From Tenodera sinensis (Eukaryota; Arthropoda; Insecta; Mantodea; Mantidae): DNA of 64,000 nt. The notes below the pieces were generated by a model. That model searched no databases. It was not told where the DNA came from and saw only the letters and a list, made by a program, of their open reading frames with translations. Every line of letters starts with the position of its first letter. Position 1 is the stretch's first letter. The DNA lies in contig CM060964.1 in NCBI GenBank assembly GCA_030765045.1, positions 152,472,705 through 152,536,704 on the forward strand, read 5' to 3'. Positions 1 through 14,620 of this stretch are shown here, piece after piece. The position numbers and the translations under genes are program-made.

Positions 1-187
1 TCCCAGGCAACCTCATGTGGGTTATTTGGTGAACGAACTGGCGATGGGGTGGGTTTCCTCCGGGATCTCCAGTTTCTCCCGCCATCCCATTCCACCGGTG
101 CTCCTTCTTCATGCCATGTATCATCAGTGTCACCATCTGCGGTGCCGTATGTGGTAAAAGCGGGTGTTAGACACTACAAAAAAGCGT
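1..187 (+). repeat. SINE-B body, cut by window start
   Basis: The first bases look like the body of the tRNA-headed SINE that is complete at 25738-26111. Both share a stretch of the form GGTTTYCTCC, then TCTCCAGTTTC, then a CCATTCCA-like block followed by CTCC-rich sequence. The window seems to start just after the B box, since TCCCAGG matches the last bases of the tRNA-like head. The 3' end is uncertain because no target duplication can be paired. Confidence 0.6.
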
Positions 188-883
188 TTATATGAGCACT
201 TATGATTCCGCTTTTTGTTTAAATAAATAGTTTAGAATATATTTGAGCTTATTTCTGAAATTTTGAAAATTACCTAAGGAAGATCAATAAAAGGCTACCA
301 CGGTTAAATTCATTTGATTTTGATTCAACTGAACTGCACAGTTGGAGGTCGTGTTTATCACTTAACTTATCTAATCCAAAACTTTATATGACTATGACAT
401 GCAAACTCCACCTTTGTGTAAATTTTTCTTGAAAACTCTACTCATAAGCAGTACACATGCAATGAAATTGGATGAAATTCTGTTATGTCAAGTGATGTTT
501 GGAAATTAACAAAATTTGTGGTAGTAGTCTTTCAGTATTCCACTTTGTTTCCTAAGCCTGCCCTTTTTGATGAAATACAATGTATCATCATCACTATCAT
601 CAGCATCATCGCCACCACCCCCACACCACCAGCACCACCAGAATCACCACGCCACCACCACCACAACCATTAATTTTGGCCAGTGGAAACGTCTTACAAA
701 GAAGTCATGTTGGCGAGTTGGATTCTCATTAACTAAAGAACTACTGCCTTCTCCGCATACCACTATGGGACTGTTATTGGTGTATCATTAAAGAGGCAGC
801 TGACTACTTACCACAACTGATTTTCGTTCTTCGTTTTCTCTTGTCTTCATTATAGATTTTGCAATCTTCAGGATAGTCCAGGC
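188..883. other. No gene; CAY-rich simple repeat at 585-670
   Basis: AT-rich sequence without a credible coding frame. A CAT/CAC trinucleotide-rich patch at 585-670 gives two overlapping low-complexity frames (poly-His and poly-Pro) that are not genes. From about 680 to 883 the sequence may be the 3' untranslated part of the R1-like LINE to the right, split from it by the SINE at 896-1120. Confidence 0.6.
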
Positions 884-895
884 TTCACGACTTCC

Positions 896-1120
896 CGGTC
901 TGAGTGGCTTAGTTGGCTAGATGCTGCCCTACTGATCCCAAGGTCACGGGTTCAAATCCGGCCCAGATCGATGTTTTTAAGTGTGCTTAAAAACGACAGC
1001 TCCATATCAGTAGATTTACTGGCATGTAAAAGAACTCCTGCGGGACAAAATCCCGGCACACTGGCGATGTTGATATGATCTTGGCAATTGACAGCATCGT
1101 TAAACAAAAAGAATATTTTT
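896..1120 (+). mobile_element. SINE-A (tRNA-derived), full copy
   Basis: The tRNA-like head carries an A-box-like GGCTTAGTTGGCTAGATG and a B box GGGTTCAAATCC. The body has the family signature ACTGGCATGTAAAAGAACTC, then GGGACAAAATCCCGGCACAC, then GACAGCATCGTTAAA, ending in a T-rich tail. It is flanked by a perfect 12-bp target duplication, TTCACGACTTCC, at 884-895 and 1121-1132. That duplication fixes both ends and shows a LINE-mobilised retroposition. The copy at 3657-3881 is the same family. Confidence 0.9.
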
Positions 1121-1145
1121 TTCACGACTTCCTACCATAAGATCT

Positions 1146-4100
1146 TCAAAGTTGTCCATCGTTACCGCTTGTCCTAATTTTCATATGCTTCCGTTCTATC
1201 TCCCGTCTTGGGCAGTGGAAAAACGTATGCTCTGCTGTGTCCTTCTCTGAGCAGTAATTACATTACGCATTATTTTGCCTATCCTCTTTGCATGGTATTT
1301 AAATCTTCCATGTCCTGTCAATACCTGGGTCAGGAAATAATCCACTTGCCTGTACTTACAGGTCAGCCACCTGGAAATATTTGGGATGATCTTCTTGATT
1401 GTGCTAGCTCCGTAGTTTCTTCCCACCTTTTCTGCCACGCTTCTATTGTAGACTCCCTAATATCTCGCTTTCTCTCAGCACTCATTCACCTGCTTCCTCG
1501 TGCATATTTTTTCTTTCCTCTGTCTTTAGACCTATAGGAATGGCTCCTGCTATAACCTGCAAGGCTTTAGTGGGTATAGTTCTGTATCCGTACACCACTC
1601 TTGGTAGCAACTTGATTTGGACTTTAACAAAATAGTTCACATATAAGTATTTGCGTAACGCAGTGTGCAACACTTGAGCGACATATAATAGTATTGAGTA
1701 AACTGCACCAAATAATACCCGTCTTTTCGTAGTTCTTGGAACAGCTATATTTGGCATTAGTCTGTAAAATGTTGCTGCTTTCTTCTCGGTTTTCTGGGTT
1801 ACAGCCCCCACATGCTTTCCGAATGTCCCACCATCCCCAAGCATAACACCTAGGTACCTAACAGACTTCTTGGGAACTATCACATTATTACTAAGAACGA
1901 AATTACTCCTTGTCACTTTTTTTGGTCCTTTTAAGACGACACCAGTTTTCAGAGGGACTTGGGTTAGTCTATTTGCCTTCATACACCCAATATGCCTCAG
2001 GGATTCATTCCCTCTAAACATAAGCTCTTCTTCTTCTTCTTCCGTGGCAATTATTACTAATGCCGAATCGTCGGCTAACCCTATTGTGCAAGTTCCCTTT
2101 GTTAGCTTTAGCCGCAACATCCAATCATAAAGAATATTCCATAATGTATGTCCCAGGACTGAACCTTGTGGCACTCCTGCAGTTACCTGCACATCTTCGT
2201 TTTTATTTAGATTTATATATCTCTTCTGGGAATACTGCCTCACAATATTAATAAGATATTAAGACACCTTCCTCCTATGCATCTCTGTAACTATTAGACT
2301 CCCGGACGCGGTATTAAATGCGTTCTTCACATCTAATGTAACAACTACTGCCCATTTCGCTTCTGTTACTTCCTTTATCTTAAGTACTGCTTCAATTTTT
2401 TGGGATAGTGGATCTCCCTTTCCTAAAGCCGTACTGATTGCATTACAATCTCTCTCCTTGTTCTATTTCCTCAACGAGCCTTGTCTTCACCAAACTTTCA
2501 TATAACTTTTGCGGTTGTGTTCAAAAGATATAACGGCCTATTTGCTAATGCCTCTTAGGGTGCCTTGTCCCTTTTAGCAATAAAATAAGCTCTGCCACTT
2601 TCCATTCCACTGGAAAATCCTGTTTTCTTAGAACTTCATTGCAAACTCCTAGTATCCAACCTGGAGCTACCTCCACAGCAACCTGCTTCGGGTGGGATTC
2701 CATCAGGACCCGGCGCCTTTCCAGACTTCATACTTTGCGCTGCAATCTGAAGTTCTTCTACAGTGAAAGGTGCTACCTCAATATACCTTGGTCTAATCTC
2801 CAACTTTTCTTCTCGGTGAGGAAACAACCCCTTTACAACAGCTCTTTTCTTCTCAATTGTCAATTCAATGGGGGTCCTACTCATCAATATTCCAGTAATT
2901 ATCCTATAGTCTGCGCCCCAGATATCTTGATCCAGTTCATCACATAATTTTTGCTAATTATTCTTCTTAGACTCCTTGATAAGGCTTGTCAGTATTTTCC
3001 TGCTTTCTCTGCATTCATTTCTTAACATATCTAATTCTTCATCTCCTTCATGTCTCTTATTAGCTCTTGTTACTTTACGTCTGTTCTGAATACAATCTCC
3101 TTTGGCTATCAATTTGGCCGTTCCACCAGTGTGGTACTTGAGATCCCTTCCTTCCAGTAGTTAGTATTTGAATAGCAGCTGTGGTTTCTTATAACGTATT
3201 TATCATTTTGTCCGTGGAAACCTCTTCCCGTATATTATCTTAATTTCCTAGCTTCCAATTTATAATGATTCTAAATACTTTCCAGTCATACTCCAATTTA
3301 GTTTTTTTTCAATACTCCTATCCGATTTTAGTCTTGATTCCTTTATTTCAAAATAAATGAAATTATGATCACTGAGTGATCCATATCTAGCTAATTATTC
3401 TTTCCGCAATCTTCTGAGTTGAGCATGTGATGCCTATGAAAGATTCAAACGACCCTCTAACGAAAGTTGGTTTTTCACCTGAGTTAAGCACTGCCAAATC
3501 CAGAGCTGCCATTCATTCGACCCAGTATTCCCCTCTCTTATCGGTGATTGCTCCAACCCACTGAGGTGATTTAATGTTTGAATCACTGATTATAATACTT
3601 TCTCCTCCTCCCATTCTGCTGTCTTCCATAAAAACATTCAAATCATTCTTAAAGTCGATCTGGGTGGCTCCGTTGGTTAGACGCTGGCCTACTGATTCAA
3701 GGTCGTGGGTTCAAATCCGGCCCAGACCGATGGTTTTTAAGTGTGCTTAAAAACGACAGCTCCATGTCAGTAGATTTACTGGCATGTAAAAGAACTGCGG
3801 GACAAAACTCCGGCACACCGGCGACGCTGATGTGGTCCTAGCAATTGACAGCGTCGTTAAAAATCAAAATAATTTTTTTTCTCATTTTTAAAATCGTTGA
3901 GTGATATGTTTGTTGAACTGTAACAACCATAAATCTTAAAATGTTTAAAATCAATGCATCAATGCCCTTCCATCTTCAGATTTGTCACCTCAGAACTCTT
4001 GTTCAAAGTCACATCCTTTCTCATATCTTTAATTCAGTCATTACTGGACAAAACCTTTAAATGTGGCTCACTTACAACCATAATTTCTATACTCCTCTCT

Positions 4101-4183
4101 TTTGCAACTACGTTTGCCATATCATGACTTGTTTGAGCCCTCATTAAATTTGCCTGTAATATTCGTACAACTGCAGAGCTCAT
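1146..4183 (-). pseudogene. R1-clade LINE ORF2 (endonuclease-reverse transcriptase), decayed
   Basis: Minus-strand remains of an R1-like non-LTR retrotransposon polyprotein, in N-to-C order. The endonuclease start (VRILQANLMRAQTSHDMA, VVSEPH) is near 4183-4040. Endonuclease motif SDSNIKSPQW is near 3595-3430. The RT fingers motif KSGKAPGPDGIPPE is near 2700. RT motif B GVPQGSVLGHTLWN and the catalytic block are in 2243-1482, where the usual F/YADD is read as LADDSA. The connection region GYRTIPTKALQVIAGA follows. A C-terminal C-H-C zinc motif with EHTFFHCP is near 1200, and the stop is at 1146-1148. Minus the SINE at 3657-3881 the span is about 2.8 kb, near the usual R1-clade ORF2 length. Many stops and frameshifts make it dead. 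The start forms an ATGA overlap with the ORF1 stop. Confidence 0.85.
3657..3881 (+). mobile_element. SINE-A copy inserted in the R1-like ORF2
   Basis: Same family as 896-1120: tRNA-like head with GGTGGCTCCGTTGGTTAGACG and B box GGGTTCAAATCC, the TTACTGGCATGTAAAAG body signature, CCGGCACACCGGCGACG, GACAGCGTCGTTAAA, and a T-rich tail. A 14-bp direct repeat with two mismatches brackets it at 3643-3656 and 3882-3895 (TCATTCTTAAAGTC and TCATTTTTAAAATC). It sits in the endonuclease domain of the LINE, so it is younger than that insertion. Confidence 0.88.
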
Positions 4184-4530
4184 GTCTGTTGTTTTAACCA
4201 TCTCCGCCTAATATCATCTGTCAGTTTCCTATACACGAGACATCTCGTTTGATCACTTCTGAGCCCAATTTTCCTACATCTTATACAAAATGACATCCCT
4301 TTGCATTCTCTAGCTATATGTACTTTCTCCCCACAATTTAAACAACTTCCTGTCCGGTCTACTTCCTTCTTGCAATTTGCTGCTTTGTGCCTGAAATTTT
4401 GCACACGCACCTTATAACATTTACTCTTTCTCTAACTTGGCAGTTTGCCCACCCAATCTTAATTTGCCCCTTTTTAGTAACACTTTACCAGCGTCTGAGG
4501 GTAACGTGGCAGCTGCATTTTGATTTCCAT
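4180..4530 (-). pseudogene. R1-clade LINE ORF1 (gag-like), C-terminal zinc-knuckle end
   Basis: Minus-strand frames give IGWANCQVRERVNVIRC, then two zinc knuckles: CLNCGEKVHIARECKG, where the usual GH reads VH, and CIRCRKIGLRSDQTRC. These belong to the RNA-binding ORF1 protein of R1/I-type elements. One frameshift separates the first part from the 4180-4410 frame. The terminal TGA at 4180-4182 overlaps the ORF2 ATG at 4181-4183 as ATGA. Everything upstream is lost; the frame runs into the GTA/GTG array that starts near 4544. Confidence 0.8.
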
Positions 4531-4543
4531 ATCTACCTGGTCT

Positions 4544-5011
4544 TAGTAGTAGTGGTAGTGGTAGTAGCTGTGGTAGTAGTGGTGGTGGTAATGGTAGTAG
4601 TGGTGGTAGTGATAGTGATAGTAGTGGTTTTCTAGTAGTGGTGGTGGTAGTGATGGTAGTAGTGATAGTTGTAGTAGTGGTGCTGGTAGTGGTAGTAGTG
4701 GTGCTGGTAGTTGTAGTAGTGGTGGTGGTAGGGGTAGTAGTGGTAGTGATGTGAGTGGTGGTAGGGGTGACAGTGGTGATAGTGGTGGTGTGATTGGTGG
4801 TAGGGGTGATAGTGGTGGTAGTGGTTGTAATAGGGTAGTGATAGTGGTAATGGTAGTACTAGTAGAAGTAGTAGTAGGAGCAACAATAGTAGTAGCAGTA
4901 GCGGTAGTAGCAGTAGCGGTAGTAGCAGTAGCGGTAGTAGCAGTAGCGGTAGTAGCAGTAGTGGTAGTAGTAGTAGCGGTAGTAGCGACAGTAGCACCGG
5001 TGGCGATGGTG
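4544..5011. repeat. Imperfect GTR (GGTAGT) microsatellite
   Basis: About 470 bp of GTA, GTG and GCA triplets, with sub-blocks such as GGTAGTAGC AGTAGC repeated near 4890-4985. It abuts the broken 5' side of the R1-like ORF1, so the rest of that ORF1 was either lost or never inserted here. Long frames on both strands (poly-Val, poly-Leu) are artefacts of the repeat. Confidence 0.9.
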
Positions 5012-5136
5012 GGTTTTTTAAAGCATTATTTGTTGAGTTACTTATGGTTCCAAGGTGTTTTGGTCGATTATTACAATCTGCTTTAAGTTTCTGTAGTTAT
5101 ATTGATCATGATCATATCATATATCACATCATATAC

Positions 5137-5253
5137 ATATTGTGTTGTGTTGTGTTACGTTACATTATGTAATTTCATTACATTGTACGAGTATTATATT
5201 ATTTTATGCTATGTCATGTTATGTTATGTTATGTTACGTTACGTTATGTTATA
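5137..5253. repeat. TTATG/TTACG pentanucleotide-like repeat
   Basis: Imperfect units of GTGTT, TTACG, TTATG and ATGTT, purest at 5210-5253. A simple-sequence tract; the overlapping frame rich in YVMLCYVML is a repeat artefact. Confidence 0.75.
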
Positions 5254-5898
5254 CAGAGAGACCCAAAAACATACGAACCGCTGCGCAGTGTTTTTCCACT
5301 ACGCAAGCGGAAACACGATAACGCAGCATACGAATCATAATTAAAACAAAAGCTGGGTCATAACCACCTTATGACTAAGTACAGGACAAAATAATAAAAC
5401 ACACTGACAATAACTCCACCACGCGATAGTGCCTTAGCTGAATACTGCAGTTTCAGAGCAGAGAAAAACAAGTCAACCGCATGACCTTACTGTTCATTAA
5501 ACTTATTTGGTACTACTTACGTTTAAGAAGTCAATCAATATTTGACATAGCCTTAGAAGACCCACCAAGTAATCGTGGCGTAACCTATTGTGGCACAGAC
5601 TTTCAATATAGTTCAATTTGGAGAAACTGTTCGGAAATATATGTAGAACTATACCCACTCTTATACACAGTACTCTTGCAAATGCTTATTTCTCTGTATA
5701 TTACAGTTTAATCGACATAAGCATTTTCAGAAATTACATTGTTGCTAATTTTCTTGCAGGTGCAAGGGGAATATGGGAATACAGTAGGCCTTAAGCGATA
5801 GTGAACTGCTTTAAGAGCTGGTTGCTACGCGAGGACTTTGAAATTCCGTTCTCTTTGCAAGGCCAAGGAATATAAGGTGTGTTGACTCAAATTGCTTT
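5254..5898. other. No recognised feature
   Basis: Mixed sequence with no gene I can identify. A 76-codon plus frame at 5481-5711 shows no recognisable motif. The next recognisable element starts near 5899. Confidence 0.5.
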
Positions 5899-7206
5899 TC
5901 AAGCAGTGTTGTTTTGGATTTAACTAAAGCGTTTGACTGTGTTGAAAAAACTAGCTTAATGAATAAATTAGAAATGCTTGGTATCAGTGGCTTAGGTTAT
6001 AATATCATAAGGTCATATATGACTAATAGGAGACAAATTGTAAAATTAAAAAATAGATCATCTGTATCAATATCCAGCTCTGAAAATATAACACATGGAG
6101 TTCCTCAGGGTTCGATTCTCGGCCCTCTATTATTTGTGCTATATATGCATGACATAGATAACTATGCTTCTGATGGGATAAAGATTATTCAGTTTGCTGA
6201 TGATACAACCATCACTGTAAGTGATAATGAAATATTAAAGCTAGAAACCCGTTTAAACGATGTAGTTAGTAACATTGTTCAATACTTCCATAATTTAAAT
6301 TTAAGTGTTAACCCTAATAAATGCGAAATGATAAACTTTGGATTCAAAATTATGAATCATCCACTACAATTAAAAATTGATACAGAGGTAGTAAAAAGTG
6401 TGGACGAAACACAGTTGCTAGGGATTGTTTTAGACAATAAGCTCACTTATAACTCACAAACTGACAAGATAGTAGCTAATGTTAGTAAAAATCTATATGT
6501 CCTGAGATGTCTAAGAAACTCTATTCCTATTTCTACTGCTAAAACTATTTACTTTGGGCTTATCCACTCCTTTTTGTCATATGGAATTGAATTATGGGGA
6601 AATACATCTAAACAAAATTTTCAAAGAATATTCGTATTACAAAAAAAGGCTATTAGGTATTTAGGTGGTCTAAGGTATAACGAATCATGTAAAAGCACTT
6701 TTATTCTGCTGAAAATCCTTACATTACCAAGCTTGTTCATCTATAGAACCATTTTATATTTAGTTCAATTTAAATTCCCAATGAAAAACATGTCAGGTGT
6801 TCACACATATAATACCAGGAATAATCAATTACTAAATCTCCCCAGAACCAGATTACATTTATCAGAGAGGGTCCCTAGTTATATGGGAGCAAAGTTTTAT
6901 AATGCTTTGCCTGAAAATCTAAAATCATATGAAAATTATACCTTTAAAAATAGGATAAAAAATTATTTAATAACCAAAGCTTTTTACAGTATTGAAGAAT
7001 ACCTAAACTTATAGATATTTTCTATGATGTTTTGATTATACTAATTGTACTTTTAACTTATCTAATTATATTGTATATACTATGTAATTACTAAATTCCT
7101 ATCTATTTATGTTTCTCATGACATGGGCCCTTATAGGGTGCCTTTTTATGTCATCTTATGTATTGACTCATGATATGGTTCAATTGTGTATTCCACTGTA
7201 TTGAAC
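5899..7206 (+). mobile_element. 5'-truncated non-LTR retrotransposon (jockey/CR1-like)
   Basis: The element enters in mid-RT, just before motif A, and runs through the stop at 7012-7014, a roughly 190-bp AT-rich 3' UTR and a tail of six TGAA units starting at 7207. Abrupt 5' truncation is normal for target-primed reverse transcription. No target duplication could be paired because the 3' flank is a 1.7-kb microsatellite. Confidence 0.85.
5914..7014 (+). CDS. Partial reverse transcriptase, 366 codons, frame open
   Basis: The frame has no ATG at its left edge. It opens at a TTG codon, and the same frame continues a few codons upstream with SSVV before LDLTKAFDCV, so the true start is missing. 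RT motif A is LDLTKAFD (residues 2-9). Motif B is HGVPQGSILGPLLF (about 62-75). The catalytic motif C is FADDTT (about 94-99). A thumb/connection region with LLGIVLDNKLTY (about 169-180) follows, and the end has the insect-LINE signature TYNTRNNQLLNLPRTRL and GAKFYNALPENLK. Absence of stops over 1.1 kb suggests a fairly recent insertion. The endonuclease and the RT fingers are absent, so the product cannot be an active enzyme. Confidence 0.85.
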   Translation: MDLTKAFDCVEKTSLMNKLEMLGISGLGYNIIRSYMTNRRQIVKLKNRSSVSISSSENITHGVPQGSILGPLLFVLYMHDIDNYASDGIKIIQFADDTTITVSDNEILKLETRLNDVVSNIVQYFHNLNLSVNPNKCEMINFGFKIMNHPLQLKIDTEVVKSVDETQLLGIVLDNKLTYNSQTDKIVANVSKNLYVLRCLRNSIPISTAKTIYFGLIHSFLSYGIELWGNTSKQNFQRIFVLQKKAIRYLGGLRYNESCKSTFILLKILTLPSLFIYRTILYLVQFKFPMKNMSGVHTYNTRNNQLLNLPRTRLHLSERVPSYMGAKFYNALPENLKSYENYTFKNRIKNYLITKAFYSIEEYLNL

Positions 7207-8910
<1,704 letters not shown>

Positions 8911-11231
8911 AAACGAATAACGTATTCCTATTTGAAAAACTCAAACTCAAATAAATAAGAAGGAATATCTCGGAAATGGTTTACGCAAAAGAAAAAAGAA
9001 GTATTTGACAAATTGTGTACTTTAACGAGATCCGCATTTTTTATTTAGAAAGCTTTTGTCTGTTTCTTATTGTTATGCAAAAGTCATCCAGAATGAAGAG
9101 ATCTTCTGAGAACATTGCCAGAGAATTCAATGTATGACTTAGAAACTTCCATGGAATCGCCTGTTTGCGTCCATCACTGTATACTGACTGTCTTTCCATC
9201 CGACTGAGGAGTGTAGTGGGGCATTGCCGCTCACTGCGTAAAGTTCTCCAAAGAGAGAAGGTTGGTCATCCCTGATCTATAGTATTCGTAATACAAATAT
9301 CAGATGGTCATTGTAAAATACAATGTTCATTGGCTTAAGTTTTTTAATATTGCGTTTCTTCTTCATGGTATGCATTTGTGGTTTGCAGAATTTGTAGTAT
9401 AGTGCACTATAATATATTTCTAAAAGTCTCAAAAGTAAATCTCCTGCAGTTTTTGCTTAAACACTATGGAGTCGCTTCGCGCTATTACGAAGGATATGTG
9501 CTCGAGATTACATCATGTGATGCGGACAAAACTTAAGTAATTGACACGCAATTATTGTATTTATAATTCTCAGGTGGACTCTTTCCCTTTAACAGCATCT
9601 TGATTACACATAATTTGGCATACCCACGATTTTTATGTAGAACTGCAAAGGGGCAGGATCAGATCTCGTATTATAAACAGTACACACTAAGGTGCTCTAG
9701 AACACAGTGGCGGCTGGCAATGGAGGACTCTAGGACGGCGCGCTCCCAATAAATAAAATAAGAAAGGAAAGGTAGCATTACTTCAAATATCCTTGTCATC
9801 AGACGTCATGCCAAAATATATTCGTACATTTTCTGTTTTTATTTACCCGTTTTGTTTCTTGGAAAATGTTTTTACACCGCTAATACGCAGAAGAGTGCAG
9901 ATGTTTTCATTACGGACACAGTTTCCTACTGTAGCTCATCCCTTCGAAGCCTTCGAATGTGTTCGCATCTTGTAAATACTGCCAGCTGTGAGGGGAGGGG
10001 CGGGGATGGCTTGACTATAGGCGAAGAGGTATGGAGAGGAATGACAATCCGGGCGGTGCCCGGGTGGAAGGGGAAAGTGCCTGCGATAAATTTTCTCGCA
10101 ACTGTCTGACTGCTAACAGTGCTGCCATTCGTATACACACATACATACTCCCTCCTCTTAAATTGAATTTTGTAATTTAAATTGATTGTAAATAAAATTT
10201 AGTTCTGAACTAAATTGGCTCTATCTGGACCATGTAAGGTACAGTGTTGCACATTTGCGATAAAACGATACCAAGAAAGTGTATTAATACATTCATGTTG
10301 GTAATTTTGCTAGCATGATAAATTGAATACGTATTACGTCATAATATAATTGGCTTTGAAAGCAATGGTACCAATCTCTGAGGCTCAAAGGTCCCAAACG
10401 AGTACTCATAACACCCCTTTATGTATAAAGTGTCCCACGTTAAGAAAAATATGTGATTGCTAGCTTAAAAAAGAAGACTTATGTTATTGAAGTGCTTGTT
10501 CCTCCTATCAGTAGATACAGCTTTCCTTTTATGGAAACATTACCCCCCAAACACATACCTACTCGAATCTCACCTATCGGTAATAGTGCATGGCTATTAC
10601 TGTTGTGTAAGCAAACCTACTGTGCCCTTAGTGAGAGTGCTGACTGCTGGTTGCACAAATGACAGTTTGCGTGTGTTGTGTAGTTAACTTCCGTGAAATG
10701 TTTATCTTTGCTGTTGTGTATACCATAACCATTACTACACTATGTTATAGTCATCTCAGTTTTTTTTTTTTTTTTTTTTTTTTTTCCAATATTTGTAAAT
10801 ATCTTTTCTTGTTCTTGCTCAGTTTTACTGATGTATTTCAAATGTTACAATAAATCACGGCATCTAAATTAGAATATGTAATTGAAAATATAGTTGCCTT
10901 TGCCATGGCATTTTAGCATTCGCCTCGCCTCGCCGTTATTTCCGCACACTGAATAATTTATGCGCCCAAAAGAATGAACTTCGAATGTTACTGAAGCCAA
11001 ATATGCTGTACTAAAGTTTAAAGAAGTTCCGAGTTTACTGCCTGTTGCTCCGTTTCCCTGATGCAGGGTCTAATATGGATGTATCGCGTTCGCCGGTTCG
11101 TCAGAAACTCTTCTCTTGGTTTTCCACTTGCCTTCCACGAGCCCAGAGATCGTGCGGACCACGTGCCTGCGATCTCACATGCTGCACCTGGTGCCACCAT
11201 TGTCCAATGCTAATTGCTACCTGGTGGTGAA
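8911..11231. other. No gene; unclassified intergenic sequence
   Basis: No coding frame with family resemblance. A GC-richer patch at 9930-10130 and a run of about 26 T at 10760-10785 stand out. Short open frames here lack recognisable motifs. Confidence 0.5.
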
Positions 11232-13084
11232 CAGGGTTCGGGATTTTAGTAACAGTTCCATCAAATTAACCATGCACATATAGCGGGAAGTGGAAGCGCT
11301 GGCGATTTTGCAATGTATTACAGAGTACACACTGTTTCAACGGTAGAAACACCAATATTGAGCTCGCAACTAATGAATGTTTAGCCATTTGTAACGTACA
11401 GTAATCTTCATTTTGTTTAAGGTTTTAATGTACAGAAATCTTAGCTAGAAACATCATCATGAGCGCAGTGACTGCAATATGCAATAATGTATTTTCTAAA
11501 TCTATGGAAAGTAAATCGCATCCAATTTGCTCGCAGACAGTTTTCGTATTTTGAAAAACTACGTTCCACATCACATGATGTAACATTAGCGTGCAAAAAA
11601 AAACATGAAATATCACGGTAATTGGAGCTTTCCTGATCGAGTAACGCATCTCTGCTTTTACACATCTGCGTATCCAGTCTTCTTCTCTACAACGCCTTTA
11701 AGTTTATTTGTCACCCTTTCTCTAACTGTGCTCATTGGTACTTAACTCCGTGTCATTGAATCTGGTTCTATTATCTTAATAGTCTCGGAAATTTTTAATG
11801 CAGATGACTGTAAATATGTTATTGAAGTTACTGTATTACTGAAATTCTGAATGTATGAAAAAACTTCAAATAAGGCTAGTGCAATTATTGACTTCACTGC
11901 ACGTATTGCGACATTTTTCTGCGCGTTAAATACGTTTATGGTTACAATTTCGTTGTAATATTGAGCATTGTATATTGCAGGCTGTAGTCATGTCCCCCAC
12001 CGAGTTACATTTGATTGTGGAGGCAAGGGAATTCCAGGTGCCATCTTGATTTTGGAGGGTGTCTTGCAAACTATCTTTTTCGTGTTGGCTATACAAGCAT
12101 CTACATTCAGAAAAGAGGATCTAATTTCTTCCGCAATTCGGTGAGGACCATGTGCTAGACAAGTTAAATGTACTAGTTTTGGAAATGATTGTTTTACTGT
12201 CGTGGCAGCTTTCTTCATATGGGAAACTCCGCCCGTAATAAGTAGCATATAATTTTCTTTCTTAATACTGGTAGGCCACAGCAAAGACAATGAATAATTA
12301 AGCTGTTTGGTCACTGTAGGATGGCTAACTTCCTGCAGTTCTTCAGATGTTATGAGAAATTTCTTACCCGGACCGTCAGGCGCGAGGGTTCCCACAACAT
12401 TAGTAACTGACATATGAGCGGCGTCTTTAGTTTCGTCTATAGATATAACATATTTTTATCTGCTATATCTCTAATATTATTTAGGAGTTTTTCATAGACC
12501 ATTGGTAAATATGTTTTGCGTATTTATGTTTCCAAAGGCGTATTTCTGTTAATATGCGTACTTCTTTATGAAGACCATGAAACAAGGGTGCTGCACTTTG
12601 CTTAAAGGAATATCAGCTTTTATTAGCGTATGGCACAGATTCTCAAAAAAATTCACATTTGTAGTTTGGAGCTGAGGAGGACGGGGGTACATTTTCTGCA
12701 CTGTTGTTTTCAATAATGCCACATGTTTCTTGTGTTTCATTGAGTTGCAATATTGCTTAACATGGTGTTTTAAACTTCCTCTAAGCTCTATGTGATATAT
12801 CTTACACATGATGGTTTCGTCATTTGTGCTGAAATATTGCCTGTCAAACTTCTCCACAAACAATGACAATTGTGATGATGATTTTGATGTTTGAACCTTC
12901 TTTACTTTCGGCATATTGTCTTGGTTTTGTTGCTCTGATGTCTATATGCAACGAATACATAAACACGGCCGTAGCATAAAACAGACTGTTCTGTAGCGGC
13001 GGGCAACCTTCACGCTGCCTACCGGTTCTATAATCCGTGCTGTCAATGTCATTTCTATGTTTACTTACTAAACCCCGCTCCCTG
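11232..13084 (-). mobile_element. hAT element #1 with degenerate TIRs
   Basis: Left end CAGGGTTCGGGATTTTAGTA at 11232 and, in reverse complement, right end CAGGGAGCGGGGTTTAGTA ending at 13084. The flanking 8-mers GTGGTGAA (11224-11231) and GTGATGAG (13085-13092) match at six of eight positions, the TSD length expected for hAT. The enclosed minus-strand coding traces belong to a CGGBP1-like hAT transposase, and the related element at 39084-41404 has similar CAGGGTTAGGATTTT ends. Confidence 0.72.
11441..12914 (-). pseudogene. CGGBP1-like hAT transposase pseudogene
   Basis: Three minus-strand pieces in N-to-C order. 12914-12549 begins MPKVKKVQTSKSSSQLSLFV and holds a BED-like zinc finger whose second cysteine is replaced (CKIY rather than CxxC), then a CHTLIKADIPLSKVQHPCF block. 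12413-11988 carries the hAT core with KLVHLTCLAHGPHRIAEEI and ends in IPLPPQSNVTRWGT. 11665-11441 has the C-terminal dimerisation motif TSCDVERSFSKYENCLRAN. The family is the hAT lineage from which the vertebrate CGG-repeat-binding protein derives. The sequence between the second and third pieces is not readable as one frame. Frameshifts and the lost cysteine make it non-functional. Confidence 0.8.
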
Positions 13085-13317
13085 GTGATGAGTTCAGGTG
13101 TCATGCTGTTCACCTATTCAGAAGTCCACCAGGCAAAGTTTTCAATCGGGAACGTTGAACTTAAGAAAAGACGAACTGCCTATTTGAAGAAAGAAGTGGA
13201 ATATCACCAATAATTTTATGATTGAGATTCTAATTATAATTCTAGTCCATTTTTATAAGGAATAAATCAATAATTAGCCCACAGTCTGCTCATTAAAATT
13301 CAAGTGTTTGATCCCCA
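13085..13317. other. Flank between hAT #1 and SINE scrap
   Basis: AT-rich sequence; no motif recognised beyond the proposed 8-bp target duplication at its left edge. Confidence 0.5.

Positions 13318-14620
<1,303 letters not shown>

Noticed and set aside
1870..2130. Plus-strand 86-codon frame
   Set aside because: Antisense shadow of the R1-like RT.
4632..4997. Poly-Leu and His/Tyr-rich minus frame, and the Gly/Val plus frame
   Set aside because: Both come from the GTR microsatellite.
9793..10138. Overlapping short frames in a GC-richer patch
   Set aside because: No recognisable motif and no consistent frame.
12844..13113. Minus-strand 89-codon frame crossing the hAT #1 right end
   Set aside because: Crosses the TIR and target duplication and has no motif.
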